Below, piece by piece: positions 15,023 to 24,446 of a stretch of DNA of 64,000 nt. The notes beneath the pieces were generated by a model. That model saw only the letters and a program-made list of their open reading frames with translations, made no database searches and was not told where the DNA came from. Position 1 is the stretch's first letter; each line of letters begins with the position of its first letter. The stretch lies in the NCBI GenBank assembly GCA_949825065.1, contig OX463848.1, forward strand, positions 37,689,994 to 37,753,993, in the 5' to 3' direction. The DNA comes from Odontocerum albicorne (taxonomy: Eukaryota > Arthropoda > Insecta > Trichoptera > Odontoceridae). Made by a program: the position numbers and the translations under genes.

Positions 15023-15082
15023 TCAGTGGTACGCTAGCCTTTATCTAGTGGTACGCTAGCCCTAATCTAGTGGTACGCTAGC
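15023..15082. repeat. 22-bp direct repeat, three copies
   Basis: The unit AGTGGTACGCTAGCC occurs three times in a row about 22 bp apart, separated by short TTTATCT or CTAATCT linkers. This is a small isolated tandem repeat in otherwise unique DNA. Confidence 0.9.
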
Positions 15083-15370
15083 AAACGAGTGTCAAAAATA
15101 CTGAAGCTCCATGAATTTTCAACATAATTTCCCACATGTTAATGCCGATTCGCATCGATGTTTATCAAGGTAACTTAGGATTATCTTATTAAGAAAATTA
15201 AATGCATCACATTTGGTAAGTGCCTATATAAAGATTATTTCTTAAATAATGCAAATAATGTATCATACTACAATACAATATATACTGAATCTGCAATGTA
15301 ACAGGATTTTGTTTCTCTGCTCACATTTACTTTCTCTGCTCAAATTATTAGGTATATTAACTACGCAATT
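15083..15370. other. Unique AT-rich spacer
   Basis: No gene, RNA or transposon can be recognised here. A duplicated phrase around 15306-15350 (TTTCTCTGCTCA occurs twice) is the only local repeat. Confidence 0.6.
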
Positions 15371-16415
15371 TTGAAATATGGTAGGTATAGGTACCTATAA
15401 TTTGAAATATGGTAGGTATAGGTACCTGTAATTTGAAATATGGCAGGTATAGTTACCTAAATTTTGAAATACGGTAAGTATAGGTACCTATTATGAAATA
15501 TGCTAATTATAGGTACCTATTATGAAATATGGTAGGTATACTATAGGTACCTATTATGAAATATGGTAGGTATAGGTACCTATTATGAAATATAGTAGGT
15601 ATTGGTACCTATTATGAAATATGGGAGGTATAGGTACCTTTTATGAAATATGGTAGGTTTAGGTACCTATTATGAAATATAGTAGGTATATGTACCTATT
15701 ATGAAATATGGTAGGTATTAGTACCTATTATGAAATATGGTAGGTATTAGTACCTATTATGAAATATGATAGGTATAGGTACCTTTTATGAAATATGGTA
15801 GGTATAGGTACCTATTATGAAATATGGTAGGTATTAGTACCTATTATGAAATATGGTAGGTATTAGTACCTATTATGAAATATGATAGGTATAGGTACCT
15901 TTTATGAAATATGGTAGGTATAGGTACCTATTATGAAATATGGTTGGTATAGGTACCTATTATGAAATATGGTAGGTATTAGTACCTTTTATGAAATATA
16001 GTAGGTATTAGGACCTATTATGAAATATGGTAGGTATTGGTACCTATTATGAAATATGGGAGGTATAGGTACCTTTTATGAAATATGGTAGGTTTAGGTA
16101 CCTATTATGAAATATAGTAGGTATATGTACCTATTATGAAATATGGTAGGTATTAGTACCTATTATGAAATATGGTAGGTATTAGTACCTATTATGAAAT
16201 ATGGTAGATATTAGTACCTATTATGAAATATGATAGGTATAGGTACCTTTTATGAAATATGGTAGGTATAGGTACCTATTATGAAATATGGTTGGTATAG
16301 GTACCTATTATGAAATATGGTAGGTATTAGTACCTATTATGAAATATAGTAGGTATTAGGACCTATTATGAAATATGGTAGGTATAGATACCTATTATGA
16401 AATATGGTAGGTACC
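15371..16415. repeat. ~31-bp minisatellite with a KpnI-type palindrome
   Basis: There are about 33 units of the form TATGAAATATGGTAGGTA followed by TAGGTACCTAT. Each consensus unit carries the perfect 12-bp palindrome ATAGGTACCTAT. The first few units are longer (with AATTTGAAAT in place of TATGAAAT), as expected at an array edge. A block of about 14 units is duplicated at a 435-bp offset (15637 versus 16072), so amplification happened in multi-unit steps. Confidence 0.97.
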
Positions 16416-16910
16416 TAACTTAAAACATTCATTTTATCCACGCATAAATTTCTAATGTTTTCATTTCACCTTCTTTCAAACATGGCAACACTCAACAATT
16501 TTTTCTTATTACACGCATTAATCTTATTCTTATCTTTCTTCTGCTAAGTTTCACTTCTTTATATCACAGTGGACACCCGCACACTTTTATATATGGTTAT
16601 TTTTGCTGCTGTTAATATTACGCAGTTGTATATTACATGCATTGCTTCGTTTACCTTGTTACCTGTCACCATCCTTCTTTCAATGTCCCTTTCAAATGAC
16701 CTATTACGAGTACACGTCAACATACTCTGCCCACATAACAGAACTCATTAATCTGCTTCAATTGTGATGTATGAGTTAACCCATACATACACTTTTTACG
16801 ACACTTATTTATATAACCATAATGTTTGATTTAACAAAATTTATTTTCAAACTTATGAAATGTCAATTGTATCAAATAAATTTCAAAAATTCAAGAAATA
16901 TTAAAAAGTT
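16416..16910. other. No gene recognised
   Basis: Pyrimidine-rich plus strand with a 60-codon open stretch (16569-16751) that has no recognisable similarity. The composition resembles the antisense strand of LINE tails elsewhere in the window, but no motif supports that. Confidence 0.5.
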
Positions 16911-17204
16911 GTCGTTGTTCTTCAAAGAGCCAAATTTAAGATAGAGGAGTTGCTAACTAATATTAAAATCCGAAAGGTGTCCTACTTGGGTCATGTACTT
17001 AGAGGAGCAAAGTACAAATTACTTCACCTGATCATCCAAGGCAAAATAGAGGGTCGAAGTTGTGTTGGCAGGAGGCAAATCTCCTGGCTCCGCAATATAC
17101 GTGATTAGATTGATATAAGGAGCGTTGGGGATCTTTTTCGGGCTGCCGGGGACAAAGATGCCTACTATCAGGTGATATTCAACGTTGGCGGGACCTGACA
17201 TGAC
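16911..17204 (+). pseudogene. Non-LTR retrotransposon reverse transcriptase, C-terminal remnant
   Basis: Read from 16911 in one plus frame, the translation contains FKIEELLTNIKIRKVSYLGH, then VLRGAKYKLLHLIIQGKIEG and VGRRQISWLRNIRD, an in-frame TAG, then VGDLFRAAGDKDAYYQ. This ordering (a YxGHVxRG motif, a QGKxEGxRxxGRRxxSWLxNxRxW motif, then LFRAA) is the C-terminal tail of a common insect non-LTR reverse transcriptase group. The polymerase core with its catalytic aspartates is absent, so this is a 5'-truncated copy with at least one nonsense mutation (TAG where Trp is expected). The clade cannot be settled from the tail alone. Confidence 0.85.
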
Positions 17205-17312
17205 ACTGGGAAGAAGAAGAAGTCATATATTTATTACCTTAGTCTAGCTTACATTAGAATTTATATTCGTCATAAGATAGAATATAGCGCATGTATACGA
17301 CATTTTTCTGAC

Positions 17313-17476
17313 CTGCTGTCCATGCGTATACTGCACTGCTGTGACGAGGCAGGAGGCGGCTGACCTAGAGGCGGCCCTAGCGCCCTGCAAGGCCGCTGGA
17401 GGGTACTGCGCCTGCGCCTGTAGGGCGCCTAGCTGCAGGGCCGCCTCTTCCAGGGATGCGGATGGCACGCTTGGAG
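17313..17476 (-). CDS. Candidate internal exon of an unidentified host gene
   Basis: This is a GC-rich island in AT-rich DNA. On the minus strand a long T/C tract ends in CAG just above 17476, a textbook 3' splice acceptor. The only open frame through the next 164 nt starts with two leftover bases and gives 54 codons: PSVPSASLEEAALQLGALQA, then QAQYPPAALQGARAASRSAA, then SCLVTAVQYTHGQQ. At 17313 it meets CAG followed by GTCAGA, an acceptable 5' splice donor. The other two frames are closed. The peptide is Ala/Gln/Leu-rich and probably helical; I cannot assign a family with confidence. No transposon motif is present. Alternatives are a retrocopy fragment or a chance open frame, but the coincidence of acceptor, donor, frame and composition argues for a real coding exon. 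Confidence 0.55.
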
Positions 17477-17814
17477 CTGAGAAATAAGAAAAAAAAACAT
17501 GTCAAAAATTTAATAAAAAATACAAGAAAGTATTTAGAATTAAACCCTTGATTATTTTACATCGAATCTGATTTAATTCGGTCTTGTATAATATAAACTA
17601 AGGCGACCATCCCCCAGCACTGCCAAAAAAATATCTTTACTGAATCATAATCAAGCGTCTGATAAGCAAGCGAGTGCCCTTAGTTCTAACCCTTACGGTT
17701 TCACTATAAAACTTTGGGTTATTTGGAAGTTCCTGAAACTGTGGTCAATATTTCATTATATTATATTTATATTCTATTTTTTATCAGTTTAGAGATAAGG
17801 GTTGCATGTACAGC
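17477..17814. other. Possible intron sequence
   Basis: AT-rich DNA upstream (in minus-strand sense) of the candidate exon. Apart from the pyrimidine tract adjoining the exon I see nothing. Confidence 0.4.
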
Positions 17815-18003
17815 GTTTTTTTTTAACTTGGCAAACTTATTGCCATGTGGCAATCTCTTCCAACCAACCAGAAAGCTGTTTTTATAGACCCTAAGTGAAA
17901 ATCAGACTGGAATCCTATTTAAAAAAATTGGGTTCCAGCGGGGATCGAACCCGCAACCTCTGGATCGGCAGACAAGTGTCTTACCACCAGGTCACGGAGG
18001 TCG
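17815..18003 (-). mobile_element. tRNA-derived SINE, family A, copy 1
   Basis: The minus-strand 5' head looks like a tRNA: an A-box-like GTGACCTGGTGG, then a B-box-like GGTTCGATCCC about 45 nt further on, preceded by TTGCG. There is no matching acceptor stem or 3' CCA arm, so it is not a functional tRNA gene. The body, with phrases such as GATTCCAGTCTGATTTTCAC and a CCACATGGCAATAA-type phrase, is shared with copies at 30952, 49190 and 57118. Internal pol III promoter elements (A and B boxes) are inferred from this match. Confidence 0.88.
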
Positions 18004-18059
18004 TCAGCTTAAGGAAGCATTTGAGGACAACCTTTGAAAATATAAAGCATCTCATTTAA

Positions 18060-18545
18060 AAAAATATACACAGAGCAACTGTACAGGGCCGCTACAAAGA
18101 CTGTAAAATAGGTGGATGGTTGCCGCTCAATACTCGGAGATTCCGGTTTACTTCTTGCTTGTCCGGTGAAAAGTAGCAGGGAGAAGAGATTCCTTTTTAG
18201 TAGGTAGAAGTTGGTCGTAAGTAAAACACACAGTAGACGTTCCAGAAACTGAGAATATATTTTTGACGTTTTTCGTTCCTTATGTGCAGCCAATCGTTCG
18301 TCGTAAGCTCTTTTACTCGCCCGTGTATGCCGTTATGGCTTGCTAGACACTGTGTATCCCGCGCGTTCTTCGCTTGCGTGAGCCGACTGACTTTTTATGG
18401 TAATCATGGTGAAGGCCACGCATAAGGAACATTTCATTACAATAGGTACATAGCAAGTACATTTTTATCATATATATCATGCAAACAGAAAAATCATGTG
18501 TTTTTGGGTGACGCATACGTCCGATACAGCAACAGTCTTTGCAAG
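18060..18545 (-). mobile_element. Unclassified repeat family C, copy 1
   Basis: About 480 bp that match 20195-20605 at roughly 80% by eye, from the phrase ACTGTAAAATAGGT through GGTGACGCATACGTCCGATAC. The minus strand carries a 94-codon open frame (18009-18293) whose middle, NFYLLKRNLFSLLLFTGQA and then SKPESPSIERQP, is kept open in the second copy. No terminal inverted repeat, poly(A) or known protein motif is visible. The boundaries are approximate. Confidence 0.7.
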
Positions 18546-18586
18546 ATTCTTATTGTATTTATTTATTACATTTTTGTTTTACAATC

Positions 18587-18680
18587 TCGCGAGCTTTTGC
18601 TGTGTGCCAGTGGGCGTTCAACCAGTTGACCAATTCAACCGTTGCCAGTTAGCGAGCTTTTGCTGTGTGCCAGTGGGCTG
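18587..18680. repeat. 63-bp-spaced direct duplication
   Basis: The phrase GCGAGCTTTTGCTGTGTGCC with AGTGGGC occurs at about 18587 and again at about 18650, separated by unrelated sequence. It is a local duplication that follows family C copy 1. Confidence 0.9.
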
Positions 18681-19540
18681 AAAGATGGCTTTAAGTGATA
18701 ACGAGAATTAAATCCTTTTTTTTTTATTTCTGGTTTGGTCGATAGGCATATGTGCCAATCCAGGAGGTTTGCCCAAAAACTAAGTAGAATTACTCTGTAT
18801 TAACAAATTGCTACCTTTAAACCAACTAAATTTTGTATTCAAGCAATCTCGTGACCCTGCATATCATCGTTTCAGCATCAATCAACAACTTGCTTTATTT
18901 TTTTTGTATTTTTAAGTAAAAAGTTTTGTTCTCTTCAATTTAAGTTATTTTAAAAATAAATTTATTTTTAGTCATAATTTGAAAACTTTAAGTTTTTTCA
19001 AACTCAAAAGGTACTTACAAGATAAAGTATAACTTTAAAAGATATATATTTTTTTTAAATATCTCAATTTTGCATTTAGACCACCCACATCTGATTTCCA
19101 GTTTTAATAAAACAACAACCAACAAAAAGAAAACAAAAACTGCTTCAGAATCCGCCCTCCAACTATCAAACTAAATGTGGATGGTGAGAAGGATGTGTGG
19201 TTGGAATGGAAGAAAAAGCACTCTCGATAATTATGGGCCTCGTGGCTGTGTGGAGGAATGGCAGTGACGTATGATGGAATTATGCGGAGCTGGAAAAAAA
19301 ACTATGTGTATCCTTTGAGGTCTTTTCAAATGGCCAATTTGATGAAAAAATGTAATTTGTTTTATAGTAAATCCTCTGAAGAAACTATTTTCGTATGTTT
19401 TGATGGGCTGTGGGAAAAACACAATAAATCCCTTTTTTGTCATCAAATTTCTAAAATACTTTTATCCAGTTCTTAATGCGACTTATTGAAGAATATAATT
19501 TAAGGGATAAAATATTAATTTTACCAGATCTTGGTATTGT
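18681..19540. other. No gene recognised
   Basis: Poly(T) and poly(A) runs and low-complexity AT-rich DNA. Short open stretches at 19231-19476 overlap on both strands and show no recognisable domain. The stretch at about 19190-19290 is more balanced in composition but unassigned. Confidence 0.5.
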
Positions 19541-20030
19541 TTGGTTTAAATATATGTGTATTTGTATCGATATATGACAGAATAAGTTATTATTGTATTG
19601 TATTACACGTTTGGTTTAAATACATGTGTATTTGTATCGATATATGACAGAATAAGTTATTATTGTATTGTATTACACGTTTGGTTTAAATATATGTGTA
19701 TTTGTATCGATGTATGACGGAATAAGTTATTATTGTATTGTATTACATGTTTGGTTTAAATATATGTGTATTTGTATCGATATATGACAGAATAAGTTAT
19801 TATTGTATTGTATTACACGTTTGGTTTACATATATGTGTATTTGTATCGATGTATGACGGAATAAGTTATTACTGTATTGTATTACATGTTTTGTTTAAA
19901 GATATGTGTATTTGTATCGATATATGACAGACTAAGTTATTATTGTTTTGTATTACTAGTTTGGTTTAAATATATGTGTATTTGTATCGATATATGACAG
20001 AATAAGTTATTTTTGTATTGTATTACACTT
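19541..20030. repeat. 70-bp tandem repeat, seven units
   Basis: Units start TTGGTTTAAATATATGTG at exactly 19541, 19611, 19681, 19751, 19821, 19891 and 19961. They contain TTTGTATCGATATATGAC and end in a run like TTGTATTGTATTACAC. Copies differ by only a few substitutions. A lone eighth unit lies at 20144-20192, after a SINE fragment, and is fused to repeat family C copy 2. Confidence 0.97.
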
Positions 20031-20110
20031 TTTCTGTATACAAGACAATCTGGTCGGTTTATTACCGTTTTGCAATATCTTCCAACCTACCAGAAAGATG
20101 TTAAAAAGGG
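20031..20110 (-). mobile_element. SINE family A, 3' fragment
   Basis: The phrases TGTATACAAGACAATCTGG and CTTCCAACCTACCAGAAAGA match the 3' half of the family A SINE on the minus strand. The tRNA-like head is missing. It sits between the 70-bp array and its detached unit. Confidence 0.65.
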
Positions 20111-20143
20111 ATAAATAATTTATTTTAGCAAATACTTATATTG

Positions 20144-20605
20144 TTTGGTTTAAATATATGTGTATTTGTATCGATGTACGACAGAATAAGTTATACAGCA
20201 CCTGTATAAATACTGTAAAATAGGTGAATGGCTGCCGCTCAATGCTCGGAGATTCCGGTTTACTTTTGGCCTGTCTGGTGAAAAGAAGCAGGGAGAAGAG
20301 ATTCCTTTTTAGCAGGTAGAAGTTGGTCGTAAATAAAACACAGTAAATAAAACACAGTTCCAGAAACTGAGAATATATTTTGCTCATTTTTCGTTCCTTA
20401 TATACAGCCCATCGCTCAACGTAAGTCCCTTTATTCGCCCGTGTATGCCGTCGTGGTTTACTAGATAATTGCTAGGTACCATGTATACCGCGCGTTCTCT
20501 GCACGCATAGGCTGTTCGATTTATAGTGATTATTGCGAAGGTCAAACAATAATACACAAATAAAATTATGTGTTTTAGGTGACGCATACGTCCGATACAA
20601 TATTA
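20144..20605 (-). mobile_element. Unclassified repeat family C, copy 2, with a fused 70-bp unit
   Basis: It starts with one 70-bp-array unit (20144-20192), then continues as the second copy of family C, ending with GGTGACGCATACGTCCGATA. The minus-strand open frame (20136-20387, 83 codons) shares KIYSQFLE, NFYLLKRNLFSLLLFT and SKPESPSIERQP with copy 1. This copy lacks a segment near 20345 and has different flanks. Confidence 0.7.
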
Positions 20606-20855
20606 GCAAAGCAATGTAAAACGGATGGATAATAAAAAGATTTACTACTTGTACTTTTAAGGGGATGACTGCCAGCAGGTATTTCATTGCATGTAATACT
20701 TGATAGCAGTCATCCCCTACGAGGACCTTCAAAAATATGAAAGGATACCTGCGAGTCAATTTCTTAAGAGTAGTAGTCATGATCATAGACCAAAGGCTTA
20801 ACTTAAGAGGACTTATATAAAAAGAATGTACGAAGGTAAGAAAGAGTCCAGAAAG
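20606..20855. repeat. Inverted repeat and member of a dispersed family
   Basis: AGGGGATGACTGC near 20660 is mirrored by GCAGTCATCCCCT near 20705, a 13-bp stem. The following stretch, with AAATATGAAAGGATACCTG and GAGTCAAT, recurs in diverged form at 46880-46990 (AAATATGAAAGGATAGCTGG). It is therefore a dispersed repeat of unknown class. Confidence 0.6.
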
Positions 20856-20856
20856 T

Positions 20857-21006
20857 AAGATAACAACATTTATGTAGGATCGAAAAATGCTTGTATTTAA
20901 TTTTGAAATTCACAGGTTACTTCACAAATATATTAAATTATTTTTCAACGTAATCGCCGTCGAGATCGAGACATTTCTGTAGTCGGGGCACCAGCTTTTG
21001 TATGCC
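20857..21006 (-). mobile_element. Mariner 3'-end fragment, reversed
   Basis: Reverse complement of the last ~150 bp of the mariner at 42274-43199. It contains the C-terminal transposase codons (QKLVPRLQKCLDLDGDYVEK in minus sense), the same stop and 3' UTR, and the terminal phrase matching CAGAAAGTAAGAT. Everything upstream in the element is missing. It shows that this mariner family has at least two members in the window. Confidence 0.9.
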
Positions 21007-21010
21007 AGTT

Positions 21011-21125
21011 AAGCTACGGAGGTCATCCGAAATGTATTAGTAATAATTTCAACCAGGTGGAAGTCAAGAATATCACAACCAAGCTACGGAGGTCATCCGA
21101 AATGTATTAGTAACAATCTCAACCT
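21011..21125. repeat. 70-bp-spaced direct repeat resembling a mariner end
   Basis: AAGCTACGGAGGTCATCC followed by GAAATGTATTAGTAA occurs at 21011 and 21081. The first part resembles the terminal repeat of the 42274 mariner (CTACGAGGGTCATCC). The orientation is not the one expected for the far end of the adjoining mariner fragment, so the relation is uncertain. Confidence 0.6.
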
Positions 21126-21474
21126 TAATATCAAACTGTTCAATATTGAGACTTAGCTCTTGAAACCGTGTTTCAAATTATTTGTCGGAAGTGCCTCTTT
21201 TGTGAGATAAAAATAGTATCTGTCGGCGTAATTAATGAGTAACAATGGTAGCCGGACATTTGTCTCTGGTCAGGTAGTTGGATCGATACAAAACCTTTTC
21301 ATTGTCTTTGGTCTTCTTGTCGCAAATAGTTCTAACCCAACAATGAAAATCTCCTGATGAATAGGTAATTAAAGTTTTGAAGGGATTTTTAATAAAATGT
21401 TTTATTCCACAAACATTATAGTCTTTCACTTTGATTGCCTGTTGGCTAGCATGACAACATGTTTAATTCTACTT
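21126..21474. other. No gene recognised; 65-codon open stretch on minus strand
   Basis: The minus-strand frame 21429-21232 reads with HCWVRTICDKKTKDNEKVLY and CPATIVTH near its end, a somewhat protein-like Cys/His-containing sequence. I cannot match it to a domain, and a decayed transposase zinc finger is only a guess. Confidence 0.3.
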
Positions 21475-21620
21475 TAAAATACCATTAGCAATATCCCTTT
21501 TATTAAAATACCATTAGCATTATCCCTTTTATTAAAATACCATTAGCAGTATCCCTTTTATTATAATACCATTAGCAATATCCCTTTTATTAAAATACCA
21601 TTAGCAGTATCCCTTTTGAT
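21475..21620. repeat. 29-bp tandem repeat, five units
   Basis: ACCATTAGCAATATCCC units start at 21481, 21510, 21539, 21568 and 21597, exactly 29 bp apart, linked by TTTTATTAAAAT. There are few mismatches. Confidence 0.95.
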
Positions 21621-22047
21621 CTTGTGCTTTACTATCAATGTACTTTTATGTAAACTTTTTTATAAGAAGTTTTTTCAATTTTCGTGAGAGACTTATTTTC
21701 TGTCTTATATAAAAAAAAACATTATACCAGAGTCATTATCATCATCAAAATCACGCCTTGTTCCTATTGAGGTAGGTTGAGAGAATCGATATCCGCTTCA
21801 ATCTATCCTAGCAATCATATTTTGCTTCTGCCATGTCCATACACCACGTCTCCAATCCCTCTTTCAAAATCTGATTTATTTGGTAGTGTCATGTTTTTTA
21901 GGTGTCCTAAAACTTTTCATACCTTCTACACTGCTCGTATATATACAAAGCGATATAAAATGTTTACATTTGAATATCGTTTTATTAAGTACGACTTTGA
22001 ATGAATATTTAAAAAAACTAAATTTTAATTATTAAAACATTAATAAC

Positions 22048-22168
22048 ACATGTACACACACATTTTAAATTAGTTAAGTAATAAATTTGTATATAGGTAT
22101 AGCCTTGACAAATGTTTGTGCAATAATTTACTTTATTTAATTTAAAAAAAAAAAAACATGTACACACA
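22048..22168 (+). mobile_element. Extremely 5'-truncated Jockey-like LINE insertion with TSD
   Basis: The 95-bp insert (22061-22155) matches the last ~95 bp of the LINE that ends at 56829 (TTAGTTAAGTAATAAATTTG, TATATAGGTATAGCC) and ends in poly(A). It is bracketed by the direct repeat ACATGTACACACA at 22048-22060 and 22156-22168, a classic 13-bp target-site duplication from target-primed reverse transcription. It has no coding capacity. Confidence 0.92.
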
Positions 22169-22169
22169 A

Positions 22170-22620
22170 TTACACCATTTTCCTGTCGAGATAGGCAAAA
22201 AGGACAGAGTGCCAAATCTTCACGTCGCGTCACACATTCTTAGCCTCCTCCACAACCATACACCTTCTCATACAACATCTACAATTTATCTGACTTTCTA
22301 CTTTTCCTTTATTCAAAATATTATCCATTTGATCCAACCGTACCTTACTTGGTCTTGCTCTCACACACCGTCTACTCACATTGGCACTATTTATTTTGTT
22401 AGTTTTTCTTATTTCATTCTTTCTACATGCTTTAACCATCTCGGCGTGCTCTTCTTCATCCTACTCAATACATCAGCCTTAAGTTCACATTCATTTCTAA
22501 TAACTTCATTCCGTATTCAGTCAAACCTTTTAAATACACTGATTCTACATAATTTGTTTGACTAATGCCAGTCATTCTCTACGTCTACGCTTCCCTCCCA
22601 TACATAAAAGTGGTCACCAA
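22170..22620 (-). pseudogene. LINE family X, C-terminal remnant
   Basis: Minus-strand translation gives MVKACRKNEIRKTNK, then RRCVRARPSKVRLDQMDNIL, then CMRRCMVVEEAKNV and, in a shifted frame, a WHSVLFAYLDRK-like end. That pattern (Arg-rich GRP-like linker, DxxDxIL, MxVEEAKxVxxDRxxWxSVxSAY) is the tail of an insect non-LTR reverse transcriptase. Upstream codons include NEVIRNECELKADVLSRMKK-like sequence. Related remnants lie at 27130, 43985, 45240, 54415, 54862 and 60180. It is heavily frameshifted, and the 3' end abuts the 95-bp Jockey-like insert. Confidence 0.75.
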
Positions 22621-24155
22621 AATACTATTATGTACTATTATCTTATCAGATTTTGATATTGTTTGGTTCAAGTATGATATATAGGTTTATGTACCCCATT
22701 GACTGTATTTCCTATAACACTCCGTTCAATATCCCTCTTAACTGTTCCATTATTTGAGAAAATACTACGCAAATAGCAGAATTCCTCAACATTTATTCAT
22801 TATTTTTATATTGTTTTTGGCATTATATGAAGTGTAGTAAATATTCTAACGTTTAAGTAGAAAAAGTCAATATTTTTATATATATTGTTAACAAAGGTAA
22901 TTATTCCATGCCCTATTTTTATAATGATGAGTTAAAAATGTGACACTATCTTCTTTTCTTGGAATGACTAAAACAGCTTAATTATTTTAACTTAAATAAA
23001 TAATTAAAAAATAAGCTATATTTTAAATCAAGTAAATATTTTTAATAAGTTTTTACATTTGGTATTTAGTAATTCTTTGAATAAAAGTTGATGAGATATT
23101 GAATTATCATACATGACAAAATAACAACGCTTAAAATTTGATCATTGCCCAACATGTCAAGTACGAGTACATTATGGAGGAGTTTGTGAACTAGACTCGG
23201 TGACTCGACAGAGATAAAACGCAGAGTGAGAATGGCGAAGGACGCAACTCTCGTAACAAGTCTAGTCAAAATATGACAAGACCTTTGTGGGTATTCCTGT
23301 CTTGTCATATTTTGATTCATATAAGACTATATGAATCAAAAACGTAGACAGTAAAGTATGTCGATATAAGATAAATTAATGTGCTAGAGATGTGGTGCAC
23401 ATAGGACTTAGACAAAAAGAGAATATACAGGTCTTAATAACAGAAACTCTCAACTAGCGTTCGTCTCTTTACAATCTCTCAAAGAAGAATCTGATAATAA
23501 AATAAATATTGTAAATACAAAAAAATGTGTTATAAATTAAATTATTATACTTTTCAGATAAAACTTCAAAAACAATAAAGACTCCGCCCCACTGAATAAA
23601 GCATAGTAGAAATAAGCCTACTTTAGAAAAGCAATGATAATACGACCTGAGGCCTGAAAGTGTGGGCTGCCACAAAGCCTATTCAAAGGATTTCAGCATT
23701 TTTTTTTCTTTTCAGAATAATGTATAAAAACCATATTGTGACATGTGTAAATGTAGATTTGAATCCATATTTACTACATTTGTCACAGTTTTATTAAATT
23801 ATATTTTTAGTTCAAAATTATAAATTTAATATATTGGTAACCATTTATTTAGTTTATTTTTTTCCTGGATCCTGACAGTAAATTATCAAGCTGTCTAAAA
23901 AATATTATTATTTGATAAGCACTAGCTTTTCATATATATTATGTAATGTTAGAAAATAAAATACCTTTTTTTATGAAGTATCGGGTGTTAACATAAGTTG
24001 TGTTCGTTTTTTTTGCAATTTAAAAATGAGCATCAAAAGTAAAACAAAATGGTAAATATTATACGTCATTCGAAAGAAATTTTTCTGTTCTAAAAGATAT
24101 TGTGTTTGCTTTTACGTTACATATATTATTTTACTTGATTACAAGCCTTCAAAAT
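22621..24155. other. Gene-free AT-rich span with two adjacent perfect hairpins
   Basis: No gene or known element. At 23266-23315 a 17-bp perfect inverted repeat (TCAAAATATGACAAGAC and its complement) flanks a 16-nt loop. At 23311-23340 a second one, with arms TTTGATTCATATA, has a 4-nt loop, and the two overlap by a few bases. A phrase near 22655 (TTGATATTGTTTGGTT) recalls the start of the 70-bp array. Confidence 0.6.
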
Positions 24156-24159
24156 AGAA

Positions 24160-24300
24160 TGTGAAGTAGACGAAAGAGAGCATTTTCGACACCTCCTTCT
24201 GTTCGCGTTCAATCGAGGGAATAAAGCTACCAAAGCTTCTCGCGATATTTGTATAAGTGTACGGTGAAGATATAAGTGTACAATGTTTGATAAAAATAAA
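24160..24300 (+). pseudogene. Mariner transposase N-terminal remnant
   Basis: The plus frame contains EREHFRHLLLFAFNRGNKAT and then KASRDIC, followed after a one-to-two-base frameshift by VYGEDIS. This is the first helix-turn-helix region of an insect mariner transposase (the FRHxLLFxFxxGxxAxxASRxICxVYG motif). The DNA-binding remainder and the DDD catalytic domain are missing. No terminal repeat is visible next to it. Confidence 0.82.
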
Positions 24301-24446
24301 TTACAATACTCGTAAATATATCATTGACGCTCAAAGACCATCTATGATTGGTCATCAACTGAGCTCGAATACGGAACTAGTTACTCCCGAAGACGGACTA
24401 TGCAATCCCTCTGAAACGTTGAGCAATAAAATTACAAATATAATTA

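Noticed and set aside
15371..16415. CRISPR-like array (regular palindromic repeats)
   Set aside because: There are no unique spacers: the whole unit repeats, and the genome is eukaryotic.
17936..18003. A tRNA gene on the minus strand
   Set aside because: A and B boxes are present but the acceptor and T stems do not pair, and the same body follows the head at several loci. It is a SINE.
21011..21125. Right-hand terminal repeat of the mariner fragment at 20857
   Set aside because: The orientation is wrong for the far end of that element, and it occurs twice 70 bp apart. It is kept only as a direct repeat.
22158..22565. 135-codon plus-strand ORF
   Set aside because: It is antisense to the LINE family X remnant and low in complexity (Ser/Thr/His/Ile-rich).
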